NCBI GenBank assembly: GCA_022661535.1 | Contig: JAKULF010000007.1 | Location: 620,001 to 684,000 of the forward strand | Direction of reading: 5' to 3' | Length of the DNA: 64,000 nt | DNA from: Eutypa lata | Lineage: Eukaryota; Ascomycota; Sordariomycetes; Xylariales; Diatrypaceae | Shown here: positions 47,138 through 61,185 of the stretch, piece by piece | Layout: each line of letters starts with the position of its first letter | Numbering within the stretch: position 1 is the stretch's first letter | Translations under genes and position numbers: made by a program | The notes under the pieces: generated by a model | What the model was told of the DNA's origin: nothing | Seen by the model: the letters and a program-made list of their open reading frames with translations, nothing else | Database searches by the model: none

Positions 47138-48389
47138 TTATTAAATTTAATATAATTTAACGTTATTAAAACGTAATTATTAAAACGAAAAAACCTTTTT
47201 AAAAAAAAGAAAAAACAACGATAATAAAATTAACTTTGCTTTTATTACGAAGAATTAAGATATTATTATATAAATTATTTTAATAAAGTATTAAAAAGCT
47301 TTTAAAATATTATCGGTTTAAATTAAGGAAATTTTTAATTTTTAAAAAAAGTTATAATTAAAGGCGTTTTTTAAATTATTTTAATATTATTAATAAAGAT
47401 TTATATATACGTTTCGTAAAACTTAATATATTATTTTTTTTTTATTAATATAATAAGTTTCGATAAAGAATTAATATTAATATATATTATAATTAATAAC
47501 GAATGTTTTTCGTATAAGTTTTTTAATAATAATTTTACGTATAAAAAATAAATATTTAATTTTACTTTATTTAAGCTTAAAATATTACGATTTATTAATA
47601 ATATAATAACGAAATTAATATTAAATTATAACGTAATTAATTATAAATTAAGTTTTATTAAAAAAAAAGTTTTTATATATCGATAAAAATTAAATAATTT
47701 CGATGTTATTTTAAACTTATTATAGCTTTAAAGATATAACTTCGTAATAAATTAAAATAAAGAAATATTTTTTATTAAAAGCGAAACATTAACGAATTTA
47801 TATTTTAATAAAGAAATTTTAATATTATTATATATATTATTTTTAACGAATTAATTTAATAATATCGAATCGATTAATATATATTTTTTTTACGTTATAA
47901 GCTTTTTTATATTATATAAAATAAATAACGTAATAATGAATAATATATTATTCGTTAAATTTATAATAATAATCGATATTTTAAAAAAAGCAATAAACGA
48001 AGTAACGAAATAACTTTTCGTTAAAAAAATAATAAAATAAATATTTAATATAATTTTTAAAAGCATTTTAATATAAAACGAGAATTTAAATTTTAATATC
48101 GTATTATTTAAATTTTGCGTTTTTTACGATTAAATAATAAAAGCGTTATAATTATAACGTATTACGAAGAAAAATATTTAAAAATATTTAAACGATAAAT
48201 TATTAATAATAATATACGAAATTTTAAAAAAACTTTTTTCGAAATATTATAATTTAATTAAAGTTTTTTTTTTATATAAAGTTAAAACGTAATTATTTTA
48301 TTAATTTTATAATTATAAAATAAAATTAATATTAAAGAAAATTTTTTTATATAATAAATTACGATTAATATTATTAAAAAAATTATTAT

Positions 48390-48601
48390 TAATAAATAAA
48401 GTGCTTTAATAACGATTTATAATAATAGTAAAAAGTTAAATATCGAAAGTGTTTTAAAGTATTACGTGTAATATTTAAAGCATAAAAATTAATATATAAT
48501 TTAAGTTTATAATTAAATTAATATAAACTTTTTTAAATAATAATATATATTTTATTTTTTAAGAGTTATTTAAGATTAATATTTATTCGCGTATTTTAAT
48601 A
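48390..48601 (+). repeat. Left LTR of the inner element
   Basis: 212 bp. Contains AATAAAGTGCTTTAATAACG near its start and ATTCGCGTATTTTAATA at its end. It retains more G/C than most of the block. Confidence 0.8.
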
Positions 48602-51600
48602 TAATAATAATTTCGGTTTTATAAATTAATAATTAAAAAATTTATACGAAGATAAATATATTATTTATAACGACGTTTTATTAACTTTAATTTAAAGAAT
48701 TCGCGAAGAAAATCGGTATTAATAATAACGAAAAGTAAATAAATCTTTAATGTTATTAAAGATTATAACGATTACGTTATCGGCGGCATTTATTTTCTTT
48801 TCTTTATTAAATTAAATTATAACTTAATATTTTATTTTTTTAATTTAATCGAAATTTCGATAATTAAATAATTTTTTTATTTATTTAAGTAATTTTATTT
48901 TAATAATAAAAAAGTTATAAAACTTTATAAATAAATCGATTATTTAAGTTAATTCTTTAACGTTATTATATTAAATTTTTTTTTTTTATCGAAATTAAAT
49001 ATATAACTTTTTCTTTTTTTTTTATTAGTATTTATAAATTATTATAAGTTTAATAAGTTTTTTATAATAATAAATAATATTAAAAATATTATATATAATT
49101 TCGTAAAAAAAGCTCGAGTTAAAAAACGAGTTATATTAATAATAAAAGTTTAATAATAAAAGATAATAAATTAATATCGAAACGATATAAACGTTATTAT
49201 AAAGCAATTTAAAAGTATATAAATATAAAATTTAAGTTTATGCGTAAATAACCGTAATGTTAAGATTAACTTTAATTATATAATTAATAAATTAATGTAA
49301 AATAAACGTATAAACGTTATATTTTAATAATAAATAAATGTATAATTAACATTTAATAAAATTTATATAAAATAAGCGTAAACATTAATAAATACGTAAT
49401 TATTAATAAATATAAATTTATTTATTTCGTAATATTTTAACGTTATAATATTAAATATAAAAAACGTATTATTTAAAGTAAAATTAAATTTAATGTTTAT
49501 TTTATCGAAACTTTAATTATAAGGTTTATTTAAACATTTAATGTAAAATAAATAAATAAGTTATTTACTTTTTTCTTTATTTAAATATATAAATATTTTT
49601 TTTTTTTTATAATATTAATTTTATAATAAATTAAGTTATATATTAAGCTTTTTTTAAATTTTCGTATTTTTTATAATTTAAATAATTATACTTTATAAAT
49701 CTTTATTATAATATTTATAAATAATAAGTTAAAACTTTATCGATAATTACTTTATTAAAAAGTTATCGTAACTTAATTAATATTAAAATAACGAAATTAA
49801 ATAAACGAGAAAATTATATTTTTTTTTCTTTATATTATTATAAAGAAAGTCGATAAGTAAATAAACTTAATAAACGATATAAAAGTATATAAAATATAAG
49901 TTTTAATAACTTAAACTTAAGTGATTTAAATTTAAATAATTTTAATTACGATATTTAAAAAGCTCGTTTTTTTAAATTTTTAAAAACAAATAAAAGCTTA
50001 TATAAATTCGTTAAAAAAAATCTTAAAAAAAAGTAAAAGAAGTTTTTCTTTAAAATTAAAAAGAAAAATTACTTTAAAGATTTTAATAATTAAAAACTTT
50101 AATATAATGCTTTAAGTTTTGCTTTAAAAAAAATCGATTACGAAAAGAATATAAAGTTATTTAAATTTATTAAAGTTAAGCTTATAAAAGTTATTATAAA
50201 AATTTATAAATAATATTCGTAATAATTAATTATAAATATAATTTTAAAAACTAAAATATTAAAAACCTTATAATTTACTTTTTTAATAATTAATGTAATA
50301 CGTTAATAAAGTATTTAAAATAATTTTTATAATTTTAAATATAACGAAAGAAATTCTTTTATTTTTATTATATAATTTTAAAAATATATAAAAAAAATAA
50401 AGTTAATTAATATAAAATTAAGTAAAATTATTTATATTATAATATTTATAAATATCGTAAAAAATAAAGTTATTTATTAATATAAAACTATAAGCTTTAT
50501 ATTACGAATAATTAATTATTTTATTTATAAGTTTATTAAAAACTTTAATATTAAATTTTAAAATCGAATAAAAAGTATTAATAAATCGTATAAAAATATA
50601 AAGTTATATATTTAAAAAAATAATAATAATAAAAAAATAAAAAAATTAAATTTATAAAAAAGAAATTAATTTAATAAGCTTTTCGTAAATAATAAAAAAA
50701 AGCTTTTTTACTTTAATTATAATAAATATAAATATATATTTTAATATTACGAAAACGAAAAACGAAAAAGTAATAATAATAAAAGTAAAAATAAAAGTAA
50801 AAGTAAAGTTATTAATAATAATAACGGCTATAATAATTACGATTATTTAATTAAATTTAACGATTTAATAATTTTCGTCGAATTTAAAGATATATATAAA
50901 GGTTTTATTTTTTTAATTATTATTTTTATAAAGCAAAACGTATTAAAAAAGTTATTTAAATAATATAATAAATTTATTTTTAATGTTATATATTAATAAG
51001 TTAAGTTAAAAAGCGTTATAGCTTTAATTTTTATTAAGCAAAAAAGCGCTAAAAACGAAGAAAATATTAAAAAAGTTATACGAAAAAACGTTTTAAACGT
51101 TACGATTATCGTTTATTAAATAATGATTTTTTAAATATACTTTATAAATAATACGAAAAATTAATTATTATAAAATAACGACTTAAATATTAATATTATT
51201 AATAACTTTAATAATTTAATTAAAAAAACGATTAAAAGTATTAAATAAAGTCGTTTTGTTATTAATATTAAAATAAGCTTTATTTACGTTTTAATTATTA
51301 ATATCGTTATATAATAATTAATTAAGTTTAATAAATTTCGTTTAAATTTAATAATGTCGTATATTTTAATTATTAAAAAGTTTTTATTTAAAATATTCTT
51401 TAATAAAATATAATATAAAAAAAGTAATTATTTAAATTATAATATTTTAAAGTTATTAAATAAAAAGGTTTTTACGATAATTAATATAAAAAAACGAAGG
51501 TTTTTATTATAAACTTTTAATATATTTAAATTCGAGATTAATAATAATAAATAAAAATACGTATTAAAAAGTAATAATAATAAATTAATTATTTTTTAAT

Positions 51601-54600
51601 ATATAATATTTAAGTTTAATAATAACGAAAAAGTTATAATAAATAAAAATATTATAAAGAAAATTATTTTATAATATCGTTAATTTTATTATTTTAATAT
51701 TAAACGTTTAATTTAAATTATTAAACGATTTTATAATATAAATTTTAAGTTTAAAGATATTAAAGCTTTGTTTTATACGGCTTATAATATAATAAAAATA
51801 AAGAAGTTTTCGTTAAAAAACGTTTAAAAAAAGTTAATTTATATAAGCGAGATTATATAATATAATATAAGTATAATATAATTCGTATTATTACGTAATA
51901 ATTTATATTATAATTTAATAATCGAGGATTATAATTAATATTATAATATAAAGTTAATAAAAACTAAAAGTAATATTTAATAATATTTATAAAGTTATAT
52001 TAAAAAAATAATTTAATATTTTATTAATTAATCTTTTAATAAAAATAATAAGAAAAAAGTAATTTAAATTTTAAAATTAAATAATAAACGAGAATTTAAT
52101 ATATTTAAAATAAGCGAATTTTATAAAAAACGCGATATTAAATTTTAATTATCGTTATTTTATAATTAATATTAAAATAAAGTTATAAAATGCGTTATTA
52201 AATTTATATAAAACGAAGTTAAAGTTTACGTAATTTAAATAAAAATCTTTATATGTTTTTAAAATTACGTTATAAAAGTAATTATTAAAATAATTAATAA
52301 AACAAGTTAATTATTAATTAAAAATATAACTTTTACGAAAATTTATTAAAAAAGTTTAAATTTTAACGATAATTATTTATTTTATTATAAGTATTTATAT
52401 ATTTTAAAGTTATATTACGTTATATTTATTAATTAAAAAAAAAAGTTTAATTTAAAAAATTAATTAATTAAAATATAAAAGGTATTTTTTTAAAATATAA
52501 AAAGAAAAGTAATTATATTATATAATTAATAAAAAAAAAACGTTTTTTTATAACCTTTTATATTATAATATATAAAGATTTTACGAAATTAAATATTTCT
52601 TTTAATTTAAAAAATATTATTCGGTTATTTTTAAAATAAATTTAAAAGCGACTTTATTATTAAATCGATAAAAAAAATAAATAAAAAGTTAATATTTAAA
52701 ACGATAATAATAACGTCGTATTTAATAACGAAACGAATAAAGAAAATAAAAAATAACTTATTAAACGTAAATATAATCGTTTAAAAAAAATAATTTTTAA
52801 ATTTTATATATATAACGTTTTTAAAGAATATTTTAAAATTATAATTAAATTATATTAAATACGATTTATTTAAAAAAGCGAAAATATTAATAAGTATAAT
52901 TTTAAATTTAATTTCGTTAATAATAATATCGTAAACGATTAAAAACGCGAATTTATAAGTTTCGATAACGCTTTTAAAGTAATAATATAAGTTTATTTTT
53001 ATATATAAATAATGTTTTTATTTAAAAAAAAACGATACGATATTTTCGAAGATTTTTACGAAATATTAAATTTTTTTAAATATTTAAAAATATATAAATT
53101 AATAACGATAATGTTTAAAGATAATTCGTTATTAAAGAAAGCTTTAATAAGCTTTAAAAAAGATTTATAAATAAAAATAATGTTTATAAAAATATAAAAA
53201 AATATCGATTAAAAATTATTTAAATTTGCTTTATTAATCGAAGTAATATATAAGTATTTAATAAATATTATATAAATATTACGAAAGAAATTTATATTAA
53301 TAAGCGACTTTAAAAAGTTAAAAGTTCGTATATATATAAAAAAATTTATATAACGAAAAAGTATTAATTATAATAAAATTATTATAATTATAATTTAAGT
53401 TATATATTAACGAATTTTTATAATTTTCGTAACTTTATACGATTAATATATTATATAAATAAATTTTATTATAACGTATTTTAATAATAAGTTAAAAAAG
53501 AAATTATTTATAAAGATATTTTCGTTATTAAAAAAGTATTTTAACGTATATTTTAAAAAAAAAGAAATGTAAATATAATTTAAATTATATTATTTAATTA
53601 ATAAACTTTTTATATAAATTTAAATAAATTAATATAATTTAATAAATAAAAATTAAAGTTATTTTAAAATAATTAAGTTTTATAATTTTAATATTAAACG
53701 ACGTTATTTATTTAAATCTTAAAATAAGTAATATTATAACTTTATACGTTAATAATTTTTTATTATTTAACGTAAATAAAAAACGTTTTATAAAGTTTAT
53801 AAAGATTATTATTAAGATAATTATTATTAAAAATTTAAGCGAAGTTAATTAATTTTTAAATATTTATATTATTAAGTTAAGTTTTATTAACGATATTCGT
53901 TTAAATTAATAATAATATATTAAAAGGTTATTTTAAATAATAAATATAAACGATATAAAGCTATTATTTATTTTATTCGTTTTAAGTTATAAGTAATGTA
54001 TAATTTAAAATTAAAAAATTATTATTAAAAACGAAACGTTTAAATATATAAGTTTAATTAAAAAGTTTAACTTTTTAAGTTACGTAATTAAACTTAATAC
54101 GGCTTATATAACGTTTATTTAAATTCGGTTTATAAGTAATTTATTATTAAAATATATAAATTATATTAAACGTTTATTAAAATATATAAATAATATTATA
54201 AATTTATTAATTTAATATTAAACTTTAAATAAAAAATATTTATATTATAAATATAATAACTTTAAATTATTCGAAATAATAAATTTTAATTACGATAATA
54301 ATTTTAATTTAAATAAATTAATTATAAATTATATATTTTATATAATAAAAGCTTTTATTATATAAATTTTAAAGTTTTAAACGGTTATTATTCGTTATAT
54401 AACGAAAGTTAAATACGTAGCTTTAAGTATAATAATAATAAAAATAACTAGCGTTAAAAACTTTTTATAAAAATTTAATTTAATATTTAAAAAATTTATT
54501 ATTTTATTAAAAAATAATATAAATATATTAAAATAAATAAAAAAAATTATAATATTTAAAAAAAAGCGTTATATTTAAATCGATTATTATTATATACGTT

Positions 54601-55383
54601 AAAAAGTTAATAATAATTATATTAAAGTTTAATATATTAAAACGAATGAAAATTTAATAAATGGTTTTATTAAACCTTTTAATCGAAAGGTTTTTAACGA
54701 ATTTATAACGAAGTTAAGTTTAAAATTAATTTAAAAGTCGTTTAAAAAATTAAGAAATATATTAATTAATAAATAAATTAAATTAATTAAAGTAATAAAA
54801 AAATAATACTTATTAAATTTTCGTTATAAAAAAAAATCGTTATTTTTTAAAACTTTATATTATCGTAATATTTTTTTTACGATTATTATATTTATTTAAC
54901 TTAAAGGTTTTTTTTTTTAATATTTAATTTAAAAGATTTAAAGCGATTTTTAAATTAATTCGACTTTTATTAAATAAATTTATTTTTATTAATTGTTTTC
55001 TTTAATATTTATAATGTATAATATAAAGAAAAAAATTAATAATTAATAGCTTTTAATTAAAGTTTTTCGTTATTTTTAAAGTTAAAAATTTCGAACTTTA
55101 TTTAGTTTTATATAATTAATAACGTATCGATTAATAATATTATAAATTTTATATATAAAATTAAAGAATTTATTAATAAATAATAACTTAATTAAATTTT
55201 AAACGTATATATACGAATAAAGTTATTAATATTACGATATAAATAAAGCTAATAATCAAATAATTAAATTACGAAAATAAATACGAAAGTTAAAAGTTCG
55301 ATTTTAATAAATTTATAATTTAATTTTTTAAGTTTTTTAAAGTTTTAAAGAAATTAATCGTTTATTAATATAAAAAGGCGTGT

Positions 55384-55595
55384 TAATAAATAAAGTGCTT
55401 TAATAACGATTTATAATAATAATAAAAGGTTAAATATTAAAAGTATTTTAAAGTATTACGTATAACATTTAAAGTATAAAGATTAATATATAATTTAAAT
55501 TTATAATTAAATTAATATAAACTTTTTTAAATAATAATATATACTTTACTTTTTAAAAGTTATTTAAGATTAATATTTATTCGCGTATTTTAATA
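55384..55595 (+). repeat. Right LTR of the inner element
   Basis: 212 bp, colinear with 48390-48601 without gaps. The differences I can see are transitions of the RIP type (for example GTGTAATATTT versus GTATAACATTT). Confidence 0.8.
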
Positions 55596-58500
55596 ATTAT
55601 TAATAATTAAAAAATATATTAATAATTATTTTAAAAAAAAATTTATATAAATTAATATTTTATTAATAATAATATTAATTTTATTAATTAAAAAATTAAA
55701 TAAAAATATTTATATTTACGTAAATTATAAAGGTTTAAATAACATTATAATAAAAAATTAATATTTAATTTTATTAATTAAAAAATATTAAATGTTTTTT
55801 ATTAAGCGAAGTTTTATATTAAGTTAAATATCGTTATAATATTTAATTAATTATAAGTTATTTTTAAAAATAAATAAAAAATAACATTTATTATTAAATT
55901 TAATTTTTTTAAATATTTAATAATTAATTTTAATATAATTAACGTTTTAAGTTTATTTTAATATTATATTAATTATATTTTATTTAATTTATTAAATAAA
56001 TTCGTTATAATTTATTTAAATAACGTTTTAATATATAATAAAACTTAAAAAAAATATTAAAATTATATATAAAAAGTAATAATAAAGTTAATAAATATTA
56101 ATTTTACGATAAATATATATAAATATAAATTTAACGTTATAAAAATTAAATATTTAAGCTTTATTATATTTATAAACGAGATTTAAATAAATTTAAATAA
56201 GATATTTATAATTTAAAAATAAAATAAGTTTAAAATATTACGAAAATTATAAAGATTTATCGAATTTACGAACTTTTATCGACGTTTTATTAAAGAATTT
56301 TTAACGATAATTAAGTTTTTAATTATATTAATAAGTAAAAATAAATAACCTAGATATTTTTTCGAAATCGTAAAAATAACGTTTAATTAATTAAAAAACG
56401 TTTTTAAAATTATTTTAATTTTAATATATTATAACTTTAAACGGCGTATAATATTTAAAGCGAATGTTTTTAATTAAACTTTAAAAAAAATATTATTATA
56501 ATTTAATTTAAAAAAAAAATTATATTTAATTACGTTTTTTTCGGCGAAATATTTTTTAATTAAATATAATTACAAAATTTACGATAAAAAGTTTTTAATT
56601 ATAATAAAAGCTTTTAAAAAATAACGTTTTAAATTTTAAAAAATAAAGGAATTAATAAAAATAATTACGAATTATAAAAATTTAAAATATTTTATTATTA
56701 TAAAGTTATTAAATTAATATTAAGTTTAATAATTAAAATTTTTTAACGATTTTAAATTTTAAATTAATTATAAATTCGAAAAAAAAGCGATAATTTTTAA
56801 TATTTTATTATGATTTTTAAACGATAAATTAACGAATCGATATAATATTATTAATAATAAAATTATTTATTAATATAAAACGTTTTTATTTTTTAATTAA
56901 TAAATTAATTTTTTTTATTTATACGTTTTTAATGTTAATTAATTAATAAACGTTTTTATTAACGAAGTTTATAATGCATTATAATTAATAAAAAAGTTAT
57001 TAAAAGATTTAATCGATTTTAAACGAAAGCGTTTTAATTAAAAAATTAAAAAATAATTACGAATCGTTTACGTAAATTATAAAGTAATTTAAAGTCGAGT
57101 TTATATTAAAAATAAATTATTAATATTATCGAATAAAATATTTAAATTATAAATATTATATCGAATTTATAACTTAACGTTAAAAGATTATTTTAATCGT
57201 ATTAAAATATATAATTTATTAAAATAAATTTATTTTTAATTTAATTTATCTTATAATATAATAATATTTATATAAATATATTATTTTTATAAACGAATAA
57301 AAAATTTAAAAATATTATTAATAAGATTTTTTAATTTTTTATTAGTTTTATTTCGTTTATAAAGCGATATTTTCGTTAATTACGTAAGGTTATTATTATT
57401 ATACGCGAAATATAATAATAAATATAAATATATTTTAATAATAATAAATAAATTTATAAAAATATAATATTACGTTTTTATAATTAATACGAAAATAAAG
57501 ATATTAATAAACGATTTTATTATATATATTTATTAACTTTATAATATTTTTAATATAATTATATTAAATAAAGAAATTTAATTTATTTTAATATTTTAAA
57601 CGAAGTTAAGTTAATATTTAAATGTTACGTTTTATTATTTATTAACGTATTATTTAAAAATCGATAATTAAACGAAAATCGTAAACGACGTAATAAAATA
57701 ATATTTACGTTTATATTGTTTTTCTTATTAAAATAATTAAGTTAATTAATTATTATTCGTAAAGTTTACGAAAAATAACGTTATATTTAAAATTATAAAA
57801 GTTTTATTATTTTTTATTAATTATAACTTTAATTTAAATATAAATATAAAATTAAAACGATTATTTATTATTTTAAAAACGACGATAATTTAATAAAAAT
57901 TTCATAATGTTTTAACGATAATAAATAAAATAAAATAAATTATCGTTATAATTAAAATAATTATAATAAAGTTTTAAAAACGATAAATAAATATAATAAA
58001 TAAATATCGATTTAATATAAAAACTTTTAAAAAAAAACGAAATTTAAATTAATAATTATTATATAAAATTAAAAAGATTTATAAATAAATTAAATAATAA
58101 ATAAATTAATTTCGTTTTAATTATAAAAATATATTAATAAATTATAATTATTAAATTTTCGAAATAATACGAATTTTTTTTCGTTTTTTATATATTTTTA
58201 ATTTAACGATATTAAAAAGGTTTATTTAAATAAAAAATAATTAACGAAAAATAAAATCGACGAATTAAAAGTATTATAACGTTAATAAAAAGTTATAATA
58301 TTACTTAAAATAAAGGTAATAATAAAAATAAATATTATTTTAAAAAGATTTTAAATTTTAAAATAAGTAATAAAAAGTTTAAATATTATATAAAGTAATT
58401 AATATTATATTAAATTAATTAAAAATTAATTAAGAATTTATATAAATATAATAATAATATTATAAATTTTTATAAAGTTAATTTAAAAAAACTTAAGTTA

Positions 58501-60208
58501 TTAAATTAATAATAATAATTAAATAAAGTTATAAATTTTTTTTAATAATAACGAATATAATATTTATTAATTATATAAAACGAAATAATTAAAATAAAAA
58601 TAAAGTTATAACGATTCGTATTTAATTAATTTAAAAGCTTAGTTTAATATAAATTATTATTTAAAAAAATTAATATAAATAATTATCGAAAAAAAAATTA
58701 TTATTTAAAAATATTTAAGTTTATAATTAAAAATTTTTAAAGTAAAATTATAATAAAAAATTAATAATAAATTATTATAAAAATAATATTATAATAAAAT
58801 AAAAAAGAATATAATAAAAACGAAAAATTAATAACGAAATATTATTTAAAAAGTAAAAAGATAAAAAAAAAATATTATTATATTAACGTTAATAAAGATT
58901 TTATTTTATTTAATTTTAATTATATTTTATATAATTTTATAAAAAGTATACTTAATTAAAGTTTAATTTTAATAATTAACGTTATTTAAAAATAAATAAT
59001 ATTTAATAGCGTTTTTTTAAACATTAAGCGTTAAATTATTTTATTATTTTTTCGTTAATGAAATAATAACGATATAATATAATTATAATGTATTTATAAA
59101 ATTAAAATCGAAATGAATAATATAAAATTTTATTAATTTATAACGAGTAAAGATTTACGTATAATAATTTATACGTTTTTTTTAAAAACGACGTTAAAAC
59201 GATAACGATATAATAAATATTAAAAAAAATATATTTTTTTTTTAATATTTATTTAATTAAAATTAATATAATAGCTTTTTTTAATCGTTTTAAAAGCGAT
59301 ATAAAAACGAAAAGTCGTTTTTATTAATATAATATAAAAGTTTTTTTTATAAGTTTAAATTTTATCGTTATCGTTATTAACGTTAAACTTATCGTTAATA
59401 TTTTAAATAATATTAAAATAAAACGATATTTAAAATAAAAAAGTTTTTAAATTAATAACGTTATTATAAATATTAATAACTATTTAAACGAAAAATAATT
59501 AATATATTATTATTACGTTATTTTTAAAATTTTAATAAATTATAATAATTTATTAAATAATAATTTTTTTTACGAATTATATAAAAGTTATATTTTATCG
59601 TAATAAAGAAGAAAAAGATATAACGAAACTTTATTATTTTATTTTTATAAAAATCGAAATTTATTATAACGATTTAAAAATAAATTATATAAAGTTATTT
59701 AATTACGATAAGCGAAATATATATAATATTAAAATAAAAAAATATTATAATAATAATAATATAATAATAAAAAGTTAAATAATATAAATTTAATAATTTA
59801 ATAACAAAAAGAATTTATATTAAAATTTTAATAATTACGAAATATTAACGAAAAATATAAAAATCGATACGTAAAGAAAAAAAAAATAAAATAATTTATA
59901 TAAAAAAATAAAAATTTATATAAATATATAAAGGCTTAAAATAATATAAGCGAAAAAAACGCGATAATATTTTACGTATTAAGTTATTTAAATATCGAAA
60001 TAAACGACGAATTTTTATATATAATTTATAAGTTTAATATTTTAATTTTTCGAATTTAATTAAATATATATAATTTAATAATTATTTATTATTTATATAA
60101 TATATACGTATAAAATTAATAACGAACTTTAATATTTATTAAAATAAATATTTAAAGAATTTATTTAAAAGTAATTAAAAGTAATTATTTAATAAAAAAA
60201 AAACTTAT

Positions 60209-60365
60209 TATTATAATATTAAAAATTAATTTAAAGTTATAATTACGGCTTTATAACGTTATATATAAGCCGGCGAAACGATATTTATAATTTAAACTTT
60301 TTTTTTTTTTTTCGTATAATAATAATATATTTATTTATTATATAAAATTATTCGATATTATAATA
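60209..60365 (+). repeat. Right LTR of the middle element
   Basis: 157 bp partner of 45713-45870. It retains some C/G lost from the left copy (for example the GCCGGCG near 60269) and has lost others, so each copy mutated independently. Confidence 0.75.
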
Positions 60366-60736
60366 AAATTAATAACTTTAATAAAAAAATAAACTTTTTA
60401 ATTATTAAAAAAATTATATTAATATTAAATGTTATAATTAATATTTATTATATTAAAAAATTAATTTCGTTTTTATTTTTATATAAAAAAATCGTAATAA
60501 TTTTTATAAAATATTTAAATTTTTATAATCTTTTATTAATTATTAATAAATTAAATATTATTAATTTTTAATTTTTATAAAAATCGATTAAAATAAAACT
60601 TTAAAAATAATAATAAGTTTAAATAATATTAAATTATTAAAATTATTTAAAATTAATATAAAATATAAAAATTATATATATTATATAATTAATAAAAATC
60701 TTTAATTTTTATTTTTTTCGTTTTATTAACGTAATA

Positions 60737-60861
60737 ATTATTTATAAATAATTTAATTAAATATAAATAAATTTCTTTATTATTTAATTTAATAAAAAAA
60801 CATTTAAAAAATATAATTATAATTATACTTTTATTTTTATTTTATTATTATAATATTTTTA
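60737..60861 (+). repeat. Right LTR of the outer element
   Basis: Aligns with 35989-36113. It is fully AT-converted across its whole length. There is a small length difference (about 3 bp) near 60760. Confidence 0.55.
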
Positions 60862-61185
60862 ATTATATATATATATTTTTAATTATTAAAACGATTAATT
60901 TTTAAATATATTTTTAAGTGATTTTTTTTTATTTATATATAAGTATTTATTTTACTTATTTTAAATTATATTATTATAATGCTTATTTAAATTATAATTA
61001 TATAACGAATGTTTAATAATAATTAAAATATTTATTATAATTAATTTATTAATTAATGTATTTTAACTTATAAAGTATAATTATTAATATTTATTAAATA
61101 ACTTTTATTAAGTTATATTTAGTTATATTTTATAATAAAAGCTTAATATAATAAATAAAGTAATTAACTATATATATATATAGAA

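Larger units (their letters stand above)
48390..55595 (+). mobile_element. Inner Ty1/copia-type LTR retrotransposon (RIP-decayed)
   Basis: A 7206 bp element with 212 bp LTRs at 48390-48601 and 55384-55595, both beginning and ending TA (from TG..CA). Identical 5-mers ATTAT flank it (48385-48389 and 55596-55600). At 50709-50750 the plus strand preserves the spacing of a gag zinc knuckle, CX2CX4HX4C, with each Cys/His codon changed to TAT/TAC as RIP would do. At 53745-53756 it reads Y-V-N-N, the expected mutated form of the reverse-transcriptase Y-V-D-D. The gag-then-RT order gives a left-to-right orientation. The copia rather than gypsy call rests on Y-V-D-D and on about 3 kb between gag and RT, which leaves room for integrase. 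Confidence 0.75.
45713..60365 (+). mobile_element. Middle Ty3/gypsy-type LTR retrotransposon (RIP-decayed)
   Basis: LTRs at 45713-45870 and 60209-60365 (158 and 157 bp; the one-base difference is in a poly-T run). The flanking 5-mers are GAATT (45708-45712) and AAATT (60366-60370), a plausible target duplication after one RIP-type G-to-A change. Removing the inner element leaves about 7.4 kb. Around 55930-56045 the plus strand reads as a mutated gypsy reverse transcriptase: an F-G-x-x-N-A-P-A-T-F-Q-like run followed by Y-L-N-N at 56013-56024, where Y-L-D-D is expected (GAT/GAC to AAT/AAC). Gag should lie left of the inner insertion. Confidence 0.75.
35989..60861 (+). mobile_element. Outer LTR retrotransposon (RIP-decayed)
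   Basis: Direct repeats of about 125 bp at about 35989-36113 and 60737-60861. The best-matching part is 36021-36113 against 60769-60861, differing mainly by C/T and G/A. Both repeats end in TA, as expected for a RIP-mutated CA terminus. After removing the nested insertions the native length would be about 10.2 kb. At 42540-42575 the plus strand still reads like an integrase core (I-I-D-Y-F-T-R-F), so the element runs left to right. This Asp motif precedes the point where the next element is inserted. I could not find its reverse transcriptase, and target duplications are ambiguous (ATTAT at 35985-35989 and 60862-60866 is a candidate). Confidence 0.6.
35989..61185. repeat. AT-rich RIP block 2 (nested retrotransposons)
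   Basis: About 25 kb of extreme A+T sequence without any usable open frame. As in block 1, residual C is almost entirely in CpG or CpT, and CpA, TpG and CpC are nearly absent. Direct repeats show three LTR elements inserted one inside another (separate entries). The left edge is abrupt inside a repeat, near 36030. The right edge lies about 320 bp beyond the outer element, where a TATATATATATA run at 61170-61182 gives way to normal sequence. Confidence 0.92.
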
